Shown here piece by piece: positions 15,769 to 25,627 of a stretch of 36,406 nucleotides of DNA. The stretch is from positions 1 through 36,406 of the forward strand of contig JAVBLZ010000023.1 of the NCBI GenBank assembly GCA_031553045.1. Direction: 5' to 3'. The notes below the pieces were generated by a model. That model had not been told where the DNA came from. It did not search any database and saw only the letters and a list, made by a program, of their open reading frames with translations. The position numbers and the translations under genes were made by a program. The DNA is from CALXQW01 sp031553045. GTDB lineage: Bacteria > Verrucomicrobiota > Verrucomicrobiia > Opitutales > Intestinicryptomonadaceae. Position 1 is the stretch's first letter, and each line of letters starts with the position of its first letter.

Positions 15769-16899
15769 CTAGGCGGATGGTTTTTGCCTTGAGGTGGAAG
15801 CCAGATTTTTTTTGTCTAAATAGAGCTTCTCACTCATGATAATATTAATGCCAAGCCTGTTGCATAGGAACAACGCCGTATATAAAACGGCAAGGCAAAA
15901 TATAAAATAGTCATAACTTACAAAGCCAATCAAAGGTATCGTAACAAAGACGATAGCCGCCATGCCCATTACTATAAAATATTTTATGCTGGGCCCCGCT
16001 TTTGAATAATGTTTTTGCGCCTTCCATAAACTCTTTAAAGTAACGCCTGATATTATGGCAAAAATTGTAGCCCCGCAAATATATATCACGTACTGAAATA
16101 TCCAAAGAGAGGAAGCATCCAAATCTTCAGCATGCCAGCCGTCGCACATTGGATACATCATAAGAAAGCCCAAAACTATCATCAATATCGCCGTCCTTGG
16201 GGTGATTTTTGCAGACCTCTCAGGCACTACCGACAAAAATGTATAGGTGAAACTGAAAGAAAACATCAGCAAAGCAAGAATGCTTAAAAGCAAAATCACA
16301 GAAAAGAAAATAAGCACAACTTGCGCAAATTCAGACATTGAAAGAGACGTGTCCGGTATATCCAAGTCATGCATGGTTACAACAACTGGCTTATTTTCTT
16401 TTAATTGCTTTAACACCAAAGCCGCCATTTTCTTTTGCACATCAGCCTTGAAGAAATCTTCACTTTGGCGCAGGAAAATAGTGTAGTTTAAGATATTAAA
16501 ATCCAACTCTATCCAGTAATAATGCGCCAAGTGCTGCCAAAGAGTTTCAGAAGGAAAGCGCACTTTTTCATCTAACTTTTGCAACTTTCCGGCAGAGTCT
16601 TCCCACCTGCCTGTTACGTGCATCATTTTAGAAGCGTCTGCGTAGGCGTAAGTTTTTACGATAGTTTTTTCATCCACTATTGTGAAGGAGTCTTTCACTA
16701 CGGTTTCTGAAGCGGAAACCAAATCCCCATAAGTCCAAACGACGTTGTCTATGCCCAAAAAGATTGTTCTGCAAACCGCAAGAAAAGCCACCAAGATTAT
16801 CAATGAAGAAACTATGATTCCATAAAATCTATAGGTCAAATTCTTCGCCAAGCGTTTTGGACTCAAATAGTATTTGCCTAACTTTTCTTCAGATTCCAT
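15769..16899 (-). CDS. Uncharacterised five-to-six-pass membrane protein
   Basis: A 376-residue protein I do not recognise. It has one membrane helix near the N-terminus (~24-46), a soluble domain of ~140 residues that should be extracytoplasmic, and a cluster of four to five helices in the C-terminal half (~192-345). The last 30 residues are basic and probably cytoplasmic. No catalytic motif is visible. The gene starts three bases after the stop of the AsmA-like gene, so the two are almost certainly co-translated and may function together at the inner membrane. A 61-base gap separates it from purH. Confidence 0.7.
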   Translation of the reverse strand: MESEEKLGKYYLSPKRLAKNLTYRFYGIIVSSLIILVAFLAVCRTIFLGIDNVVWTYGDLVSASETVVKDSFTIVDEKTIVKTYAYADASKMMHVTGRWEDSAGKLQKLDEKVRFPSETLWQHLAHYYWIELDFNILNYTIFLRQSEDFFKADVQKKMAALVLKQLKENKPVVVTMHDLDIPDTSLSMSEFAQVVLIFFSVILLLSILALLMFSFSFTYTFLSVVPERSAKITPRTAILMIVLGFLMMYPMCDGWHAEDLDASSLWIFQYVIYICGATIFAIISGVTLKSLWKAQKHYSKAGPSIKYFIVMGMAAIVFVTIPLIGFVSYDYFIFCLAVLYTALFLCNRLGINIIMSEKLYLDKKNLASTSRQKPSA

Positions 16900-16902
16900 A
16901 TA

Positions 16903-18819
16903 TCAATAAAACAGATGCATAAATTTTTCCGCCATCTTAACAAAAGGCCAAAGTATGTCTATGCCCAATTCATCTGCAATTTCTTTTTCGGCGCTTTCCA
17001 TAGACTGCTCCGTAATGTCGCCAACTATTTTCGTTATGATATCGTGCATTGTTACGCCGTCTTCGGCATCGCCCAACATTTCATAATCCAAATTTTCAAG
17101 CGGAATTTGTATGGCTTCACCCTTTGGACCTATTAGAATTTTTCCGCCGTTTAAGGTAACTTTTTTCACGATAAACTTCATAGGCTTGGGCCCGTGATTT
17201 TCATGAAATTCTTGCTCTACCGTCTGCCTTAGCATGGGTATTTGTTCTTTTGAAGCCGCCAATAAATCTAAAATTGCAAAGAGGTTGTTTTTATCCGTAA
17301 TAAGGCCGCCCAAAGAACCGTCATAACTGTCCAATCTGGCAAAGTAATCTGAAATTTCTATGGATTCTATTATGGCTATATTCACGCCTTTTCTATTTAT
17401 GACCTGTACGCTTGTGGCTATTTTTATGTCGCCAAACCTGAGCGCACGTTCATCCGGAAAACCATCGGGGTTTCTGATATCAAAAGCTTTCAAGACTACA
17501 AGCTGGCTTTCGGGTTCAATTTCCATCCTCTTGATTATCGTTTTAATGCCGCCGAGATAAGAGCGTATGCCGTCAAAGCCTATGTTTAGTGGCGAGAGAT
17601 TAAGCTCATCCACCATAATGCCGTCTTTTTTATGGCAAAGCAAACGGGCGTTTTTAATGGTGATTTTGTCAAATTTTACTTCCGGAATTTTAAATTCATC
17701 CCCCTCATTTACGCCTTCAAATTCTGAATCAAAGAGATTGTTTCTTTCTGTAGGGTACATGACCGATATTTTTTTTACAATTTCCAGAAAATTGTTTTCA
17801 GAGCCCAAAGAACCGAGCATTGCGCCCTGTTTGTCTTCAAGCCTGACCTGCGGCGAATCAACGGTAATTTTGTCTATATAAACTGATTGCTTGCCCGTTT
17901 CAGGGTCTTTAATATTTTCATATTTAAGGGAAAAATTATTCAGACTAAAAGCGTTGCCCTCTGGGTAGCCTTGAGGATTTTTTATGGCAAATCTGGAAAA
18001 ACCAAAAGTGTTGTTTTGAGTGTCCATCAAAACGTCGCCAAGTTCAGTCTCTATGCCGCATATATTGCTTTTGAAATCTTTGAGGGCAAATGTCTGATTA
18101 TGAAAAGAGAAGGAACTAATTTCAAAAACGTCAACAGCCCCGTTTATGACCCGTAAATTATTGACTCTGATTTCTTTTACGGGGCTTAAAAGTTTTACGT
18201 CATCTTCAATAACGCTTATTTGTTCCGTAAAGTCTTTTGAATCGCCCATCAGTAGCTCATCCAAATCTACGCTCAAGAAAAACATAAACTCCCTAAGCAT
18301 TGCAAAAAGATTGCTTTTATGCATAGATGGCACAACCACGCGCTTTTCAGAGCGCCCTTCTAAAATGATTTTCGGACTGCCAACAAAAATTCTTTCAATT
18401 TTTTGTTTGCCTAAAATATTGAATTTAAGCTCCAACTTTTCGGCAAAAAATGCGTCTTTTTCGGCAAAGCCTGTGGGGTTTTTGAGGGAAATTTTTTCTA
18501 TGATAATAGTCTGCGTTATAAGGTGTATGCGGACATTTTCAACTTTAGCATTTGCCTCTATGTAAGAAGCGCTGTTGTTTATGGCGTACTTAATAATGTA
18601 GTCCAAACTGAAAGTAAGCACCACGAAGAATATAACCAAGTACACAAAAAGTGCACACACAAAATGCAAAAGCGCCTTGGTAAATTTGTAGGTAGATTTG
18701 AAAAACCCGACCACCAAATACTTCAAACATCTGAAGGAAAATTTTGCCGATTTTGCGCAGGCATTTCCGCAGAATTTCAACGCTTTGTTTTTTTTGCGAT
18801 GTCGCTTTACAGTGTGCAT
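16903..18819 (-). CDS. AsmA-like protein with three internal repeats
   Basis: A 638-residue protein: a basic N-terminus, one membrane helix (~50-72), then a long beta-rich periplasmic region. Three copies of a ~70-residue module are visible at ~111-177, ~277-351 and ~446-521. Each begins with NPxGF/Y(P)E, continues to a SPxVxLE-type strand and ends NNLFAI or similar. Each is followed by a second short unit (EIRVNNLRVINGAV, KITIKNARLL, KVTLNGGKIL). This resembles AsmA/TamB/YdbH-type bridge proteins, whose repeats build a hydrophobic groove for lipid transport across the periplasm. Family assignment rests on architecture; I could not match a named member. It heads the run 18819 to 12361 and is followed after three bases by a membrane protein. 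Confidence 0.68.
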   Translation of the reverse strand: MHTVKRHRKKNKALKFCGNACAKSAKFSFRCLKYLVVGFFKSTYKFTKALLHFVCALFVYLVIFFVVLTFSLDYIIKYAINNSASYIEANAKVENVRIHLITQTIIIEKISLKNPTGFAEKDAFFAEKLELKFNILGKQKIERIFVGSPKIILEGRSEKRVVVPSMHKSNLFAMLREFMFFLSVDLDELLMGDSKDFTEQISVIEDDVKLLSPVKEIRVNNLRVINGAVDVFEISSFSFHNQTFALKDFKSNICGIETELGDVLMDTQNNTFGFSRFAIKNPQGYPEGNAFSLNNFSLKYENIKDPETGKQSVYIDKITVDSPQVRLEDKQGAMLGSLGSENNFLEIVKKISVMYPTERNNLFDSEFEGVNEGDEFKIPEVKFDKITIKNARLLCHKKDGIMVDELNLSPLNIGFDGIRSYLGGIKTIIKRMEIEPESQLVVLKAFDIRNPDGFPDERALRFGDIKIATSVQVINRKGVNIAIIESIEISDYFARLDSYDGSLGGLITDKNNLFAILDLLAASKEQIPMLRQTVEQEFHENHGPKPMKFIVKKVTLNGGKILIGPKGEAIQIPLENLDYEMLGDAEDGVTMHDIITKIVGDITEQSMESAEKEIADELGIDILWPFVKMAEKFMHLFY

Positions 18820-19013
18820 TAATAGAATCTAGAACTTAATATATATTGTGGAAAAGTAGCCTATCCATCAAAGACTTGTCAAGGAATATCAATTATAACA
18901 GTTGCGCTGTCTCAAAGGAATAATCGGCGATAGGTCTCTGAGATGCCATGTTGATTAATTGTCATTTCAGTTACGCATACCAACACATTTGCCGGCAATT
19001 TACTTTACGTATT
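18820..19013. other. Intergenic region with a possible -35 box
   Basis: A 194-bp gap. On the minus strand TTGACA occurs at 18880-18875, correctly oriented for the AsmA-like gene at 18819, but the -10 region after a 17-base spacer (CTACTT) is poor. A 10-bp palindrome TTGCCGGCAA lies at 18989-18998, just beyond the esterase gene, without a T-run. I see no clear terminator for the esterase. Confidence 0.35.
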
Positions 19014-20561
19014 TTATTTTTCTATTTTCATTCTGAAACCCGCCATAGGCAAGCCATGGGCGTTAAATATGCAAGCGTTTGGCTTTGTATGATTCATCCA
19101 AAGATAGCGCACCATATCGCTTGAAGGGTCAACTTTTGCGCTTATAACATTGCCGTTTAGGGTTGGCTGAATGGGTTGCCACTGCCCATTGACACGCACT
19201 TCAAAACCCTGCAAGGGCTGTTTTGCAACAACACTTTCAGAGTCATTGCTATTCATTGATATCTCTAAATTTCCGCCTTTGAGCTTTGCCGTGATAGGCT
19301 CTGGACCATAGCAAACCACATTTTTAGAATAGGTTTTTTTAAGCGCCAAAAGCGCCAATCTTGTGCCGGCGACATGTTTATCTCTTGGGTGTATATCGTC
19401 TTTATCGCCCGAATCTGCAAGGCTTACGCCGTCAACATTGGCGATAATTTTTTTGCTATTCCTTTGCGCTTCCCTAGTGATTGCCCAAGCCGAGGGCGAA
19501 AGTCTGGAGTCTTTGTCGAAGGAAGCAAGCTCCACATAATAAAAAGGCATATCCGCATTTTCAAAATTCTTGCGCCAAGACTCTACAACGCTCGCAAATT
19601 TATTTGAGAACGCCTCATAAACTTTGTCTCCCAGTCCTTTTTCATCGCCGAAGAAGGCGTCAGCCTCGCCCTGATACCAGATAGCGCCTCTCAATGTGTA
19701 ACCCGCAAGAGGGTAAATTTTTGCGTTAAACCCCTTTGAAACAAGGGCGTAAGGTGCGTCTGGATTGGGCTTGCGCCTCATCATTTCACCCTGCGCTTTT
19801 TTATCATCTTTACTTATGGCGTCATATTTTTCCTGCCATATTGCGAGTTCTTTTTGGTAATCATACTCTGCAAAAGTTTTTTTATGTTTTGCGACATAAG
19901 CGCTAAATGCGGGATAATTAATCATCACATCCTCATCGCCCCAAATAATCATAGGAGAGCCGCCTATTGCGCTGGAAATAATGCCTATTGGCGCATCCAA
20001 AGCCTTGTTAAGCTCTGCCGCAAAGACAAAACCCACGGCGGTAAAACCGGGTATTTCTTTTACAGTTGCCTTCGCCCAACGAGATTTTTCCGGAGAATCC
20101 GCTTGTTTCAAGGAAGCGGCGGCGTCTGTAGCTTGCATAAAGCAGCGTATATACGGATAATCTTGCTTGGCGTATGCGTTTGTTTTTTCGTCGTTGACAG
20201 AACCCATCATTGTGCACTGCATATTTGATTGCCCGCCCGTAATCCAAACTTCGCCAACCAAAACATCGTTTATCTGCTTAACTTCTTTGCCGTTTTCATA
20301 AACCTTCAAGACCGCATTTTCTTTTGACGCCTTGAGAGGTTTTAGATGCAAATTCCATTTGCCTTCATCGTCCGCCTGCGCAGAAACACTCTGACCTGCG
20401 AACTCCACTTTGATTTGTGATTTTGCCGCAGCCTTGCCCCAAATCTTCACAGGGTTATCTTGCTGCAAAACCATATTGTCCGAAAAGATTTTCGGCATAA
20501 AAAATTCCGCAAATGCAGAAGACGCTAACAAAAAAGACAGTAAAAAAACTAAGACTTTCAT
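19014..20561 (-). CDS. Secreted sialate O-acetylesterase
   Basis: A 515-residue SGNH-type esterase that would remove O-acetyl groups from sialic acids or other decorated sugars, exposing them to glycosidases. A signal peptide is cleaved after ~A18. A jelly-roll-like N-terminal domain opens with the typical FSDNMVLQQ segment. The nucleophile block is GGQSNMQ (Ser112), the RGAIWYQGEAD block is at ~291-301, and the Asp/His pair is in DDIHPRDK (Asp389, His391). Length and motif order match family members in Bacteroidetes and Verrucomicrobia. It stands alone, with ~190 bases on either side. Activity on xylan or pectin acetyl groups is possible instead. Confidence 0.9.
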   Translation of the reverse strand: MKVLVFLLSFLLASSAFAEFFMPKIFSDNMVLQQDNPVKIWGKAAAKSQIKVEFAGQSVSAQADDEGKWNLHLKPLKASKENAVLKVYENGKEVKQINDVLVGEVWITGGQSNMQCTMMGSVNDEKTNAYAKQDYPYIRCFMQATDAAASLKQADSPEKSRWAKATVKEIPGFTAVGFVFAAELNKALDAPIGIISSAIGGSPMIIWGDEDVMINYPAFSAYVAKHKKTFAEYDYQKELAIWQEKYDAISKDDKKAQGEMMRRKPNPDAPYALVSKGFNAKIYPLAGYTLRGAIWYQGEADAFFGDEKGLGDKVYEAFSNKFASVVESWRKNFENADMPFYYVELASFDKDSRLSPSAWAITREAQRNSKKIIANVDGVSLADSGDKDDIHPRDKHVAGTRLALLALKKTYSKNVVCYGPEPITAKLKGGNLEISMNSNDSESVVAKQPLQGFEVRVNGQWQPIQPTLNGNVISAKVDPSSDMVRYLWMNHTKPNACIFNAHGLPMAGFRMKIEK

Positions 20562-20682
20562 GAGGATGAAAGTTACTAAGTGTTTATCTTTTTACAATAA
20601 AAATATACCCGCAAATTGCCATTAAATTTTAGCGTTCTAAAATATATCTATAAACCGCATTATTTTAGAGATGTTTAAAGCC

Positions 20683-20717
20683 AAAAAAAAAGACGGTTTT
20701 TTACAACCGTCTTTTTA
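20683..20717 (-). terminator. Terminator of the first PEP-CTERM gene
   Basis: An 11-bp stem (AAAAGACGGTT / AACCGTCTTTT) with a seven-base loop, flanked by A and T runs. It lies ~20 bases beyond the stop of the minus-strand PEP-CTERM gene and upstream of the esterase, so the two are separate transcripts. Confidence 0.87.
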
Positions 20718-20736
20718 ATTTTTCAAAGATTTCAAT

Positions 20737-23148
20737 TTACTTGCGACGGCGATAAACCATGAACGCTAAAGCCAAAATGCCAAAGATTGCACCATAAGTG
20801 CTAGGTTCAGGAATGAATACGGCGTACAAACCGTCGGCCCTAATTTCCATTTCCCAACCGAGTTTGTTTGTGCTAAAGTCTGATTCGGAAAAGTCTGTGC
20901 CGTCAACCCACTCAATAACTTTGTATTCTGTGGATTCATCCATCACACCACTAAATTCAAAGAGGAATACACCAGTATTTATGACAGCCTTTGTGAGCAA
21001 GCCAGTACCAGAAATTGCGGAGTAACCATCATTATTGTCAATATCCACATAACCGATAAGCTGTATCATGTCGCAAGCATTGCCAATAACATCTACCATA
21101 ATTGTGCCGCCCGCCCATTCCATAGCGCCTGCACGCACTTTGCCCAGGCCTTCGATAGGCGTTGTGTTATTTGTCTGAGCAACTATACCCAATTTGCCGC
21201 CTTCAAGCCTGATGTCCTTTACGCCATAGCCTAAATAACCGTTGATATTTACAACGTTACCCGTTTTGCCCGCAGCGTCAACATTGCCCAAATATAGCGA
21301 GCCCGCCTTTATAGTAACCGCACCCCTTGTATAAAATTGATTGCAGAAGTATTGAGTGTCATTGCCTGTTTTCACAATATCCATAACGCCCTTGCCGGAA
21401 TCCCACCATACCATACCACTACGCACGCCACCAACCACAGGGTCAGAGCTGAAATCATGCACACGGCCAGAGAATATGTAAGTTTTGTTGCCGGCAGTTG
21501 TACCCTTCAAGTTAACAATAATCTTATTGAGATGATTTGCCCAAATTCTGGTTTGGTCGCCAACGGTAGTGCCGTCAAGCAAAACGTGCTCTATACCGGC
21601 AAAACTAAATTCAGCTTCAGTAGTACCCGCCGCCGAAAATTGGAATGTACCTTGGCTGGAAACGGAATTTGATTTGTAAATCTTCAAAGAGCCGTCTACG
21701 TTAACTTGAGCACCGTCAACGGATTCTAAAGTGCCTGAAAATATACCTACGTTTGAGCTTAAACCTGCAATGACATCGCCCGTTACCTGCAAGGAACCTT
21801 TAGCCCTAAGCAGAGAATTGCCCGTAGATCTCTTGCTTAAATCTAATTCAGTATATCCAAAAGTAATTTTTGCAAATTTTGCAGCACCGTTTAACTCAAT
21901 AGTGTTGCCCTTGTCGCTTGCTGAATTTATGTTAGACATTTCCAAGCCGGCGATTGTAGTAGAATTTGAATAGATGTTAAGATATGAAGTATCGCTGGCG
22001 GCGAGTCCTGAAGTATGCTTTTTAATTGTGCCAACAGTTACTGAGTCCATCTTTTTTGCGTTCTCGCCAAAAGTAAGCGACGTGCCACCCAGACCCATTG
22101 TAACATCGTCCATTGTAACGTAGGCGAACTCGGTAGAAGAGTAACCTTGTGTATTTGGACCGGGGTAAATAAACATTTTTTCTTTATAGAAATTTGCCTT
22201 TGCGCCGTCGCTCAAACTCAAGTTTTTTAGAGTAACAGTTTCCGCATAGGTTGTAAGGGTGGAAGCAGCGTTAGCCGTGCTTTTCCCGGACAGCGCCATA
22301 TCACTTTTAACAGTGAGGCTTTTTATCGCGCCACTCCAAGAATCCGCATTTGTACCGCCGGCAGAAACAGCCTTCATGCCAAATACCGCTTTTGCGCCCT
22401 TTTCAATAGTGAAGGCGTTGTATATTGTAACCACGCTTGCCGCAGTTGCCGATGAACTTGACCCCGGCGCTATATGATAAAAGTAAGCTTCACCGCCCTC
22501 TTTGACGATTAAAGAACCAAGATCCGCCGCATCTGCGGAAACATAAAACTTTGCGGCAGGGTAAACACCTTCAACAGCAACACCACCCACAGTGGCAATA
22601 CCGCTTGTAACCGTAGTAACATCGCCCTCAGTTGTAAAACTGCCAAGCTTAAAACTTTTTAGCGCCTGACCTATACCGCCGGTATAACTTTCATTACCTA
22701 TGCTAAGCTTGCCATTTTTGACATCTATAGTTGTTGCAACTTCCATCATTGCGCCAGAGTTACTATTACTTCTTCTGAATAAGACGCCTAAAGTTGAATT
22801 TTGCACGATGTAGCCAAACTTTAAAGTAGAAGCTGACGTAAAGTAGTTATTAAAATCATTTGTGCGAGCGCCTGCGTAGTTATTTTCAAAACCAGCCCAA
22901 TTAAAAGCTGAACCGTCTATATTGTTTTGAGCGCTAGCAAGAGTATCTGCAATAGCGTAAATATCCCCAGCTACTGGCAGCGCACCTGAACCACTACCGT
23001 CTTTATTTGCCGCCCAATTTGCGGCGTTCCTAAATACGGTAGAGTCTGTACTTGTAGTGCCGTTATAATAATAAGTAGTTGCAGAATAAGCAATACCTGC
23101 GAGTGAAAAAATCAATGCAGACAAAATATTTTTCTTAGTAATTTTCAT
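20737..23148 (-). CDS. PEP-CTERM surface protein, passenger-like beta-rich
   Basis: An 803-residue exported protein with a signal peptide (~1-22), a long Gly/Ser/Thr/Asn-rich beta-strand region resembling autotransporter-type passenger repeats, and a C-terminal sorting signal: IPEPSTYG, a hydrophobic helix, then MVYRRRK. PEP-CTERM signals are processed by exosortase, which is not in this window. The last ~270 residues (TRGAVTIKAGSLYLGNVDAAG, then GLGKVRAGAMEWAGGTI and CDMIQLIGYVD) are clearly paralogous to the neighbouring gene at 23325-25553. I used the ATG at 23148, preceded by GAAAGG at Shine-Dalgarno distance; an upstream TTG is less likely. Its function is unknown; adhesion or matrix formation is plausible. 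Confidence 0.88.
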   Translation of the reverse strand: MKITKKNILSALIFSLAGIAYSATTYYYNGTTSTDSTVFRNAANWAANKDGSGSGALPVAGDIYAIADTLASAQNNIDGSAFNWAGFENNYAGARTNDFNNYFTSASTLKFGYIVQNSTLGVLFRRSNSNSGAMMEVATTIDVKNGKLSIGNESYTGGIGQALKSFKLGSFTTEGDVTTVTSGIATVGGVAVEGVYPAAKFYVSADAADLGSLIVKEGGEAYFYHIAPGSSSSATAASVVTIYNAFTIEKGAKAVFGMKAVSAGGTNADSWSGAIKSLTVKSDMALSGKSTANAASTLTTYAETVTLKNLSLSDGAKANFYKEKMFIYPGPNTQGYSSTEFAYVTMDDVTMGLGGTSLTFGENAKKMDSVTVGTIKKHTSGLAASDTSYLNIYSNSTTIAGLEMSNINSASDKGNTIELNGAAKFAKITFGYTELDLSKRSTGNSLLRAKGSLQVTGDVIAGLSSNVGIFSGTLESVDGAQVNVDGSLKIYKSNSVSSQGTFQFSAAGTTEAEFSFAGIEHVLLDGTTVGDQTRIWANHLNKIIVNLKGTTAGNKTYIFSGRVHDFSSDPVVGGVRSGMVWWDSGKGVMDIVKTGNDTQYFCNQFYTRGAVTIKAGSLYLGNVDAAGKTGNVVNINGYLGYGVKDIRLEGGKLGIVAQTNNTTPIEGLGKVRAGAMEWAGGTIMVDVIGNACDMIQLIGYVDIDNNDGYSAISGTGLLTKAVINTGVFLFEFSGVMDESTEYKVIEWVDGTDFSESDFSTNKLGWEMEIRADGLYAVFIPEPSTYGAIFGILALAFMVYRRRK

Positions 23149-23260
23149 GAGGCCTTTCAAAATAATTCAACTAAATGGGGCTATGTTATGGCTGCTATTC
23201 TTACAAGATATTTTAGCTTGACAAGTTTTATTTTCAAAAAAAAACAACATTTTTACAAAG

Positions 23261-23299
23261 AAAAAAGCGTTCAGGTTAGAACCAACCAAAACGCTTTTC
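23261..23299 (-). terminator. Terminator of the second PEP-CTERM gene
   Basis: A stem AAAAGCGTT / AACGCTTTT, with an inner GGTT/AACC pairing, flanked by an A-run that reads as a T-run on the minus strand. It lies ~25 bases beyond the stop codon at 23325 and separates the two paralogous genes into independent transcripts. Confidence 0.82.
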
Positions 23300-23324
23300 A
23301 AGCTGTCTATAAAGACAATTAAAT

Positions 23325-25553
23325 TTATTTGTTTAATTTAGATTTACGCCTCAGCACAAAACCCAAAGCAAAGAGGGCAAATATTGCCGCATAAGCGCTT
23401 GGCTCAGGTATTGCATAAACAGCATATAGACCATTTGCCCTAGACTCAAACGCCCAATTTTCCAGATTAGACTTAAATTCAGAATCCTCAAAATCCGTCT
23501 GTTTTTCAGTCCAAGATATCAGCAGATATTCAGAACCGTCTTCTTCAATCATATTGCCGTTAAATTGGAAGAAAAATTCAGTGGCTGCGCTACCCTTTGT
23601 GATAGTGCCCGTACTTGCCAAATGGGTAAAATCTGCGGCGTTTAAATCAAACTTGCCTGTAAGTTGTATCAAGTCGCAATTTAAGCCGTTAAAATCCACG
23701 ACTATTGTGCCGCCGCTCCAGACCAAATCTGTTGCCCTAAGCGTGCCTATTGCGCCGTTTGCGTCGCCATATTTCATTGCGCCAAATTCACCGCCGTTGA
23801 GCCTGACTGTAGATATGCCGTAGCTGCTATAAGCGCCTACTGCAACATTGTTGCCTGCTGAATTGCTGGCATCAACATTACCCATAAACAGCTTGCCTGA
23901 ATTAATGACGGTATCGCCCCTGTAATAAGACTGACCATAGATTTTTTGCGTATCTGCGCCGTCTTTCACCAGACCTATTGATGCAAGGCCCTTCCACTCT
24001 CCAAATTTATTTTCGTCTTTGTATTTTGTAGAGCCTGAAAAGTCATGTATTCTTGCACCGTATGAATAAACATTTGAAGCGTTGCCCGAACCTGTCAAAT
24101 TGATATTAGTCAACTTGCCCGCCCCAGCTGTAACTATGCGAGATTGGCTATCTACCGCAGTGCCGTCATAGGAAGTTGAAGTAAGACCATAAACCTTAAA
24201 CGTACCTGCCGTAGCCGAAGTATTTGAAAGCGCCAAAACCGCAGAGCCCGAAGCAGCCCTAGAAACTTCCAAATCAGAATTTACCGTAAGGGTATTTCCG
24301 TTAAATACGACGCTGCCATCGACATAGTTTGTTACACTCCCAAAACCAAGTTCAATTTTATTGGTAACAGTTAAATCACTGTACAGCGTAATTTTATTTT
24401 CGCCGTATGCCGTACGCATATTTGTTTTGCTGCCAAAATAAAGCGTGCCAATTTCAGCAGTAGAGGCATTGATAGAAACTTCCGTCGAGCCCGTTGCTGT
24501 GGAGTCTCCAATATATAGGTTTGTAATCTCAAGAGAGGTAAGCGCTTTTGAAGATGTGCCAAAAGTGGCAACCGCACCAGTGTCAACCTTTAGCTTTTCT
24601 ATTTCAACATTGGCGATATCTGTGCTGGAGGCTACCACATTGGTTGTGGTGTCTCTGTAAGTGGTCTTAACATCTCTAAAAAATTCTGCAACACCGGAAG
24701 TATTCAAATAAAGATTTTTCAAATCTACAGTTTCAGCGTAAACAGAGAGCTTTGAGCCGGCGCCCGTTACCGTGATATCGTTTGTCGAATACACTTTTTC
24801 AAGAGAGTGAACAACATTTTTTAAGCCGTCGGTAGAATTGCTTGCCCTACCCAGCTTGACCAAGCCGCCGCCGCTTACGGTCAGAGTTGAAGCAAAATTA
24901 ACCGTTGGCGCAAAAGACTGTATGGTGTTGGATGCGTTGGCAGTCTGCGTTTGGTGATAAACAGCCAAAGTAGCTTTTGTGTTGACATCAACTATGTCAT
25001 TGAAGTTCACGGTTGATGACGCCATCCTGATTTCAGTGGCATTCGCAGCGTCAGCTTCACCGAGATAAATTTTACCGCCAAAAGTGATAGTTTTGAAAGC
25101 CTGCGTTTGCGACTCAACAGTGCCAAGATTTATAGTGCCTTTTTTCACGGTAACGGTGTCATTCACCGTCAGAGTACCTGTTGTTACGCCATTTGACCTG
25201 CGGATAACCATAGTTGTTGCAGATTCTTGCCAAATAGTGCCTACCGTAAGGCTTGCCGTAATATAATTATCGATAGACGAAACGCCAGATAAAGTCTTGT
25301 TTATAATGCCTCCCATGACAACCGTACCACCCATATTTAATTGGGTTGCGGTATGCTTATCGCCCACGCCGTATATGAAGCTTGCGTTTATGGTGCCTGG
25401 GGCTTGGTAAGTGGTAAGACCTTCTTGGTCTGTCGTCCAAACAACCGCACCCATAGAATTTGTTGTGCCCTGCCAATAAAGTGTAGCGGCACTCGCAGAT
25501 ACGCACAAAATGAGGCATGAGAACAAGGGGTATAATAACTTTTTCATATACAT
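23325..25553 (-). CDS. PEP-CTERM surface protein, paralogue of the downstream gene
   Basis: A 742-residue exported protein with a signal peptide (~1-22), repetitive Thr/Ser/Asn-rich beta strands, and a C-terminal PEP-CTERM signal (IPEPSAYAAIF, hydrophobic helix, LRRKSKLNK). The C-terminal third repeats the plan of the neighbouring protein almost step for step: YRGDTVINSGKLFMGNVDAS, GTLRATDLVWSGGTIVVDF, CDLIQLTGKFDL. The N-terminal portions diverge more. Two close ATG codons (25553, 25547) are both possible starts. Each gene has its own terminator, so the pair looks like a tandem duplication with independent expression, not an operon. The family resembles autotransporter-associated repeat proteins of Verrucomicrobia. 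Confidence 0.88.
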   Translation of the reverse strand: MYMKKLLYPLFSCLILCVSASAATLYWQGTTNSMGAVVWTTDQEGLTTYQAPGTINASFIYGVGDKHTATQLNMGGTVVMGGIINKTLSGVSSIDNYITASLTVGTIWQESATTMVIRRSNGVTTGTLTVNDTVTVKKGTINLGTVESQTQAFKTITFGGKIYLGEADAANATEIRMASSTVNFNDIVDVNTKATLAVYHQTQTANASNTIQSFAPTVNFASTLTVSGGGLVKLGRASNSTDGLKNVVHSLEKVYSTNDITVTGAGSKLSVYAETVDLKNLYLNTSGVAEFFRDVKTTYRDTTTNVVASSTDIANVEIEKLKVDTGAVATFGTSSKALTSLEITNLYIGDSTATGSTEVSINASTAEIGTLYFGSKTNMRTAYGENKITLYSDLTVTNKIELGFGSVTNYVDGSVVFNGNTLTVNSDLEVSRAASGSAVLALSNTSATAGTFKVYGLTSTSYDGTAVDSQSRIVTAGAGKLTNINLTGSGNASNVYSYGARIHDFSGSTKYKDENKFGEWKGLASIGLVKDGADTQKIYGQSYYRGDTVINSGKLFMGNVDASNSAGNNVAVGAYSSYGISTVRLNGGEFGAMKYGDANGAIGTLRATDLVWSGGTIVVDFNGLNCDLIQLTGKFDLNAADFTHLASTGTITKGSAATEFFFQFNGNMIEEDGSEYLLISWTEKQTDFEDSEFKSNLENWAFESRANGLYAVYAIPEPSAYAAIFALFALGFVLRRKSKLNK

Positions 25554-25627
25554 AATTGGGGTAAATTTACTGTTATGCCGATTTAGGGTGTTAATTCGGA
25601 AAAGCTTGTCAATTATTTTTTTAACCC

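Noticed and set aside
25580..25612. Minus-strand promoter for the PEP-CTERM gene at 25553 based on TTGACA at 25612-25607
   Set aside because: The -35 box is perfect, but no acceptable -10 occurs at 16-18 bases, so I do not list it as a feature.
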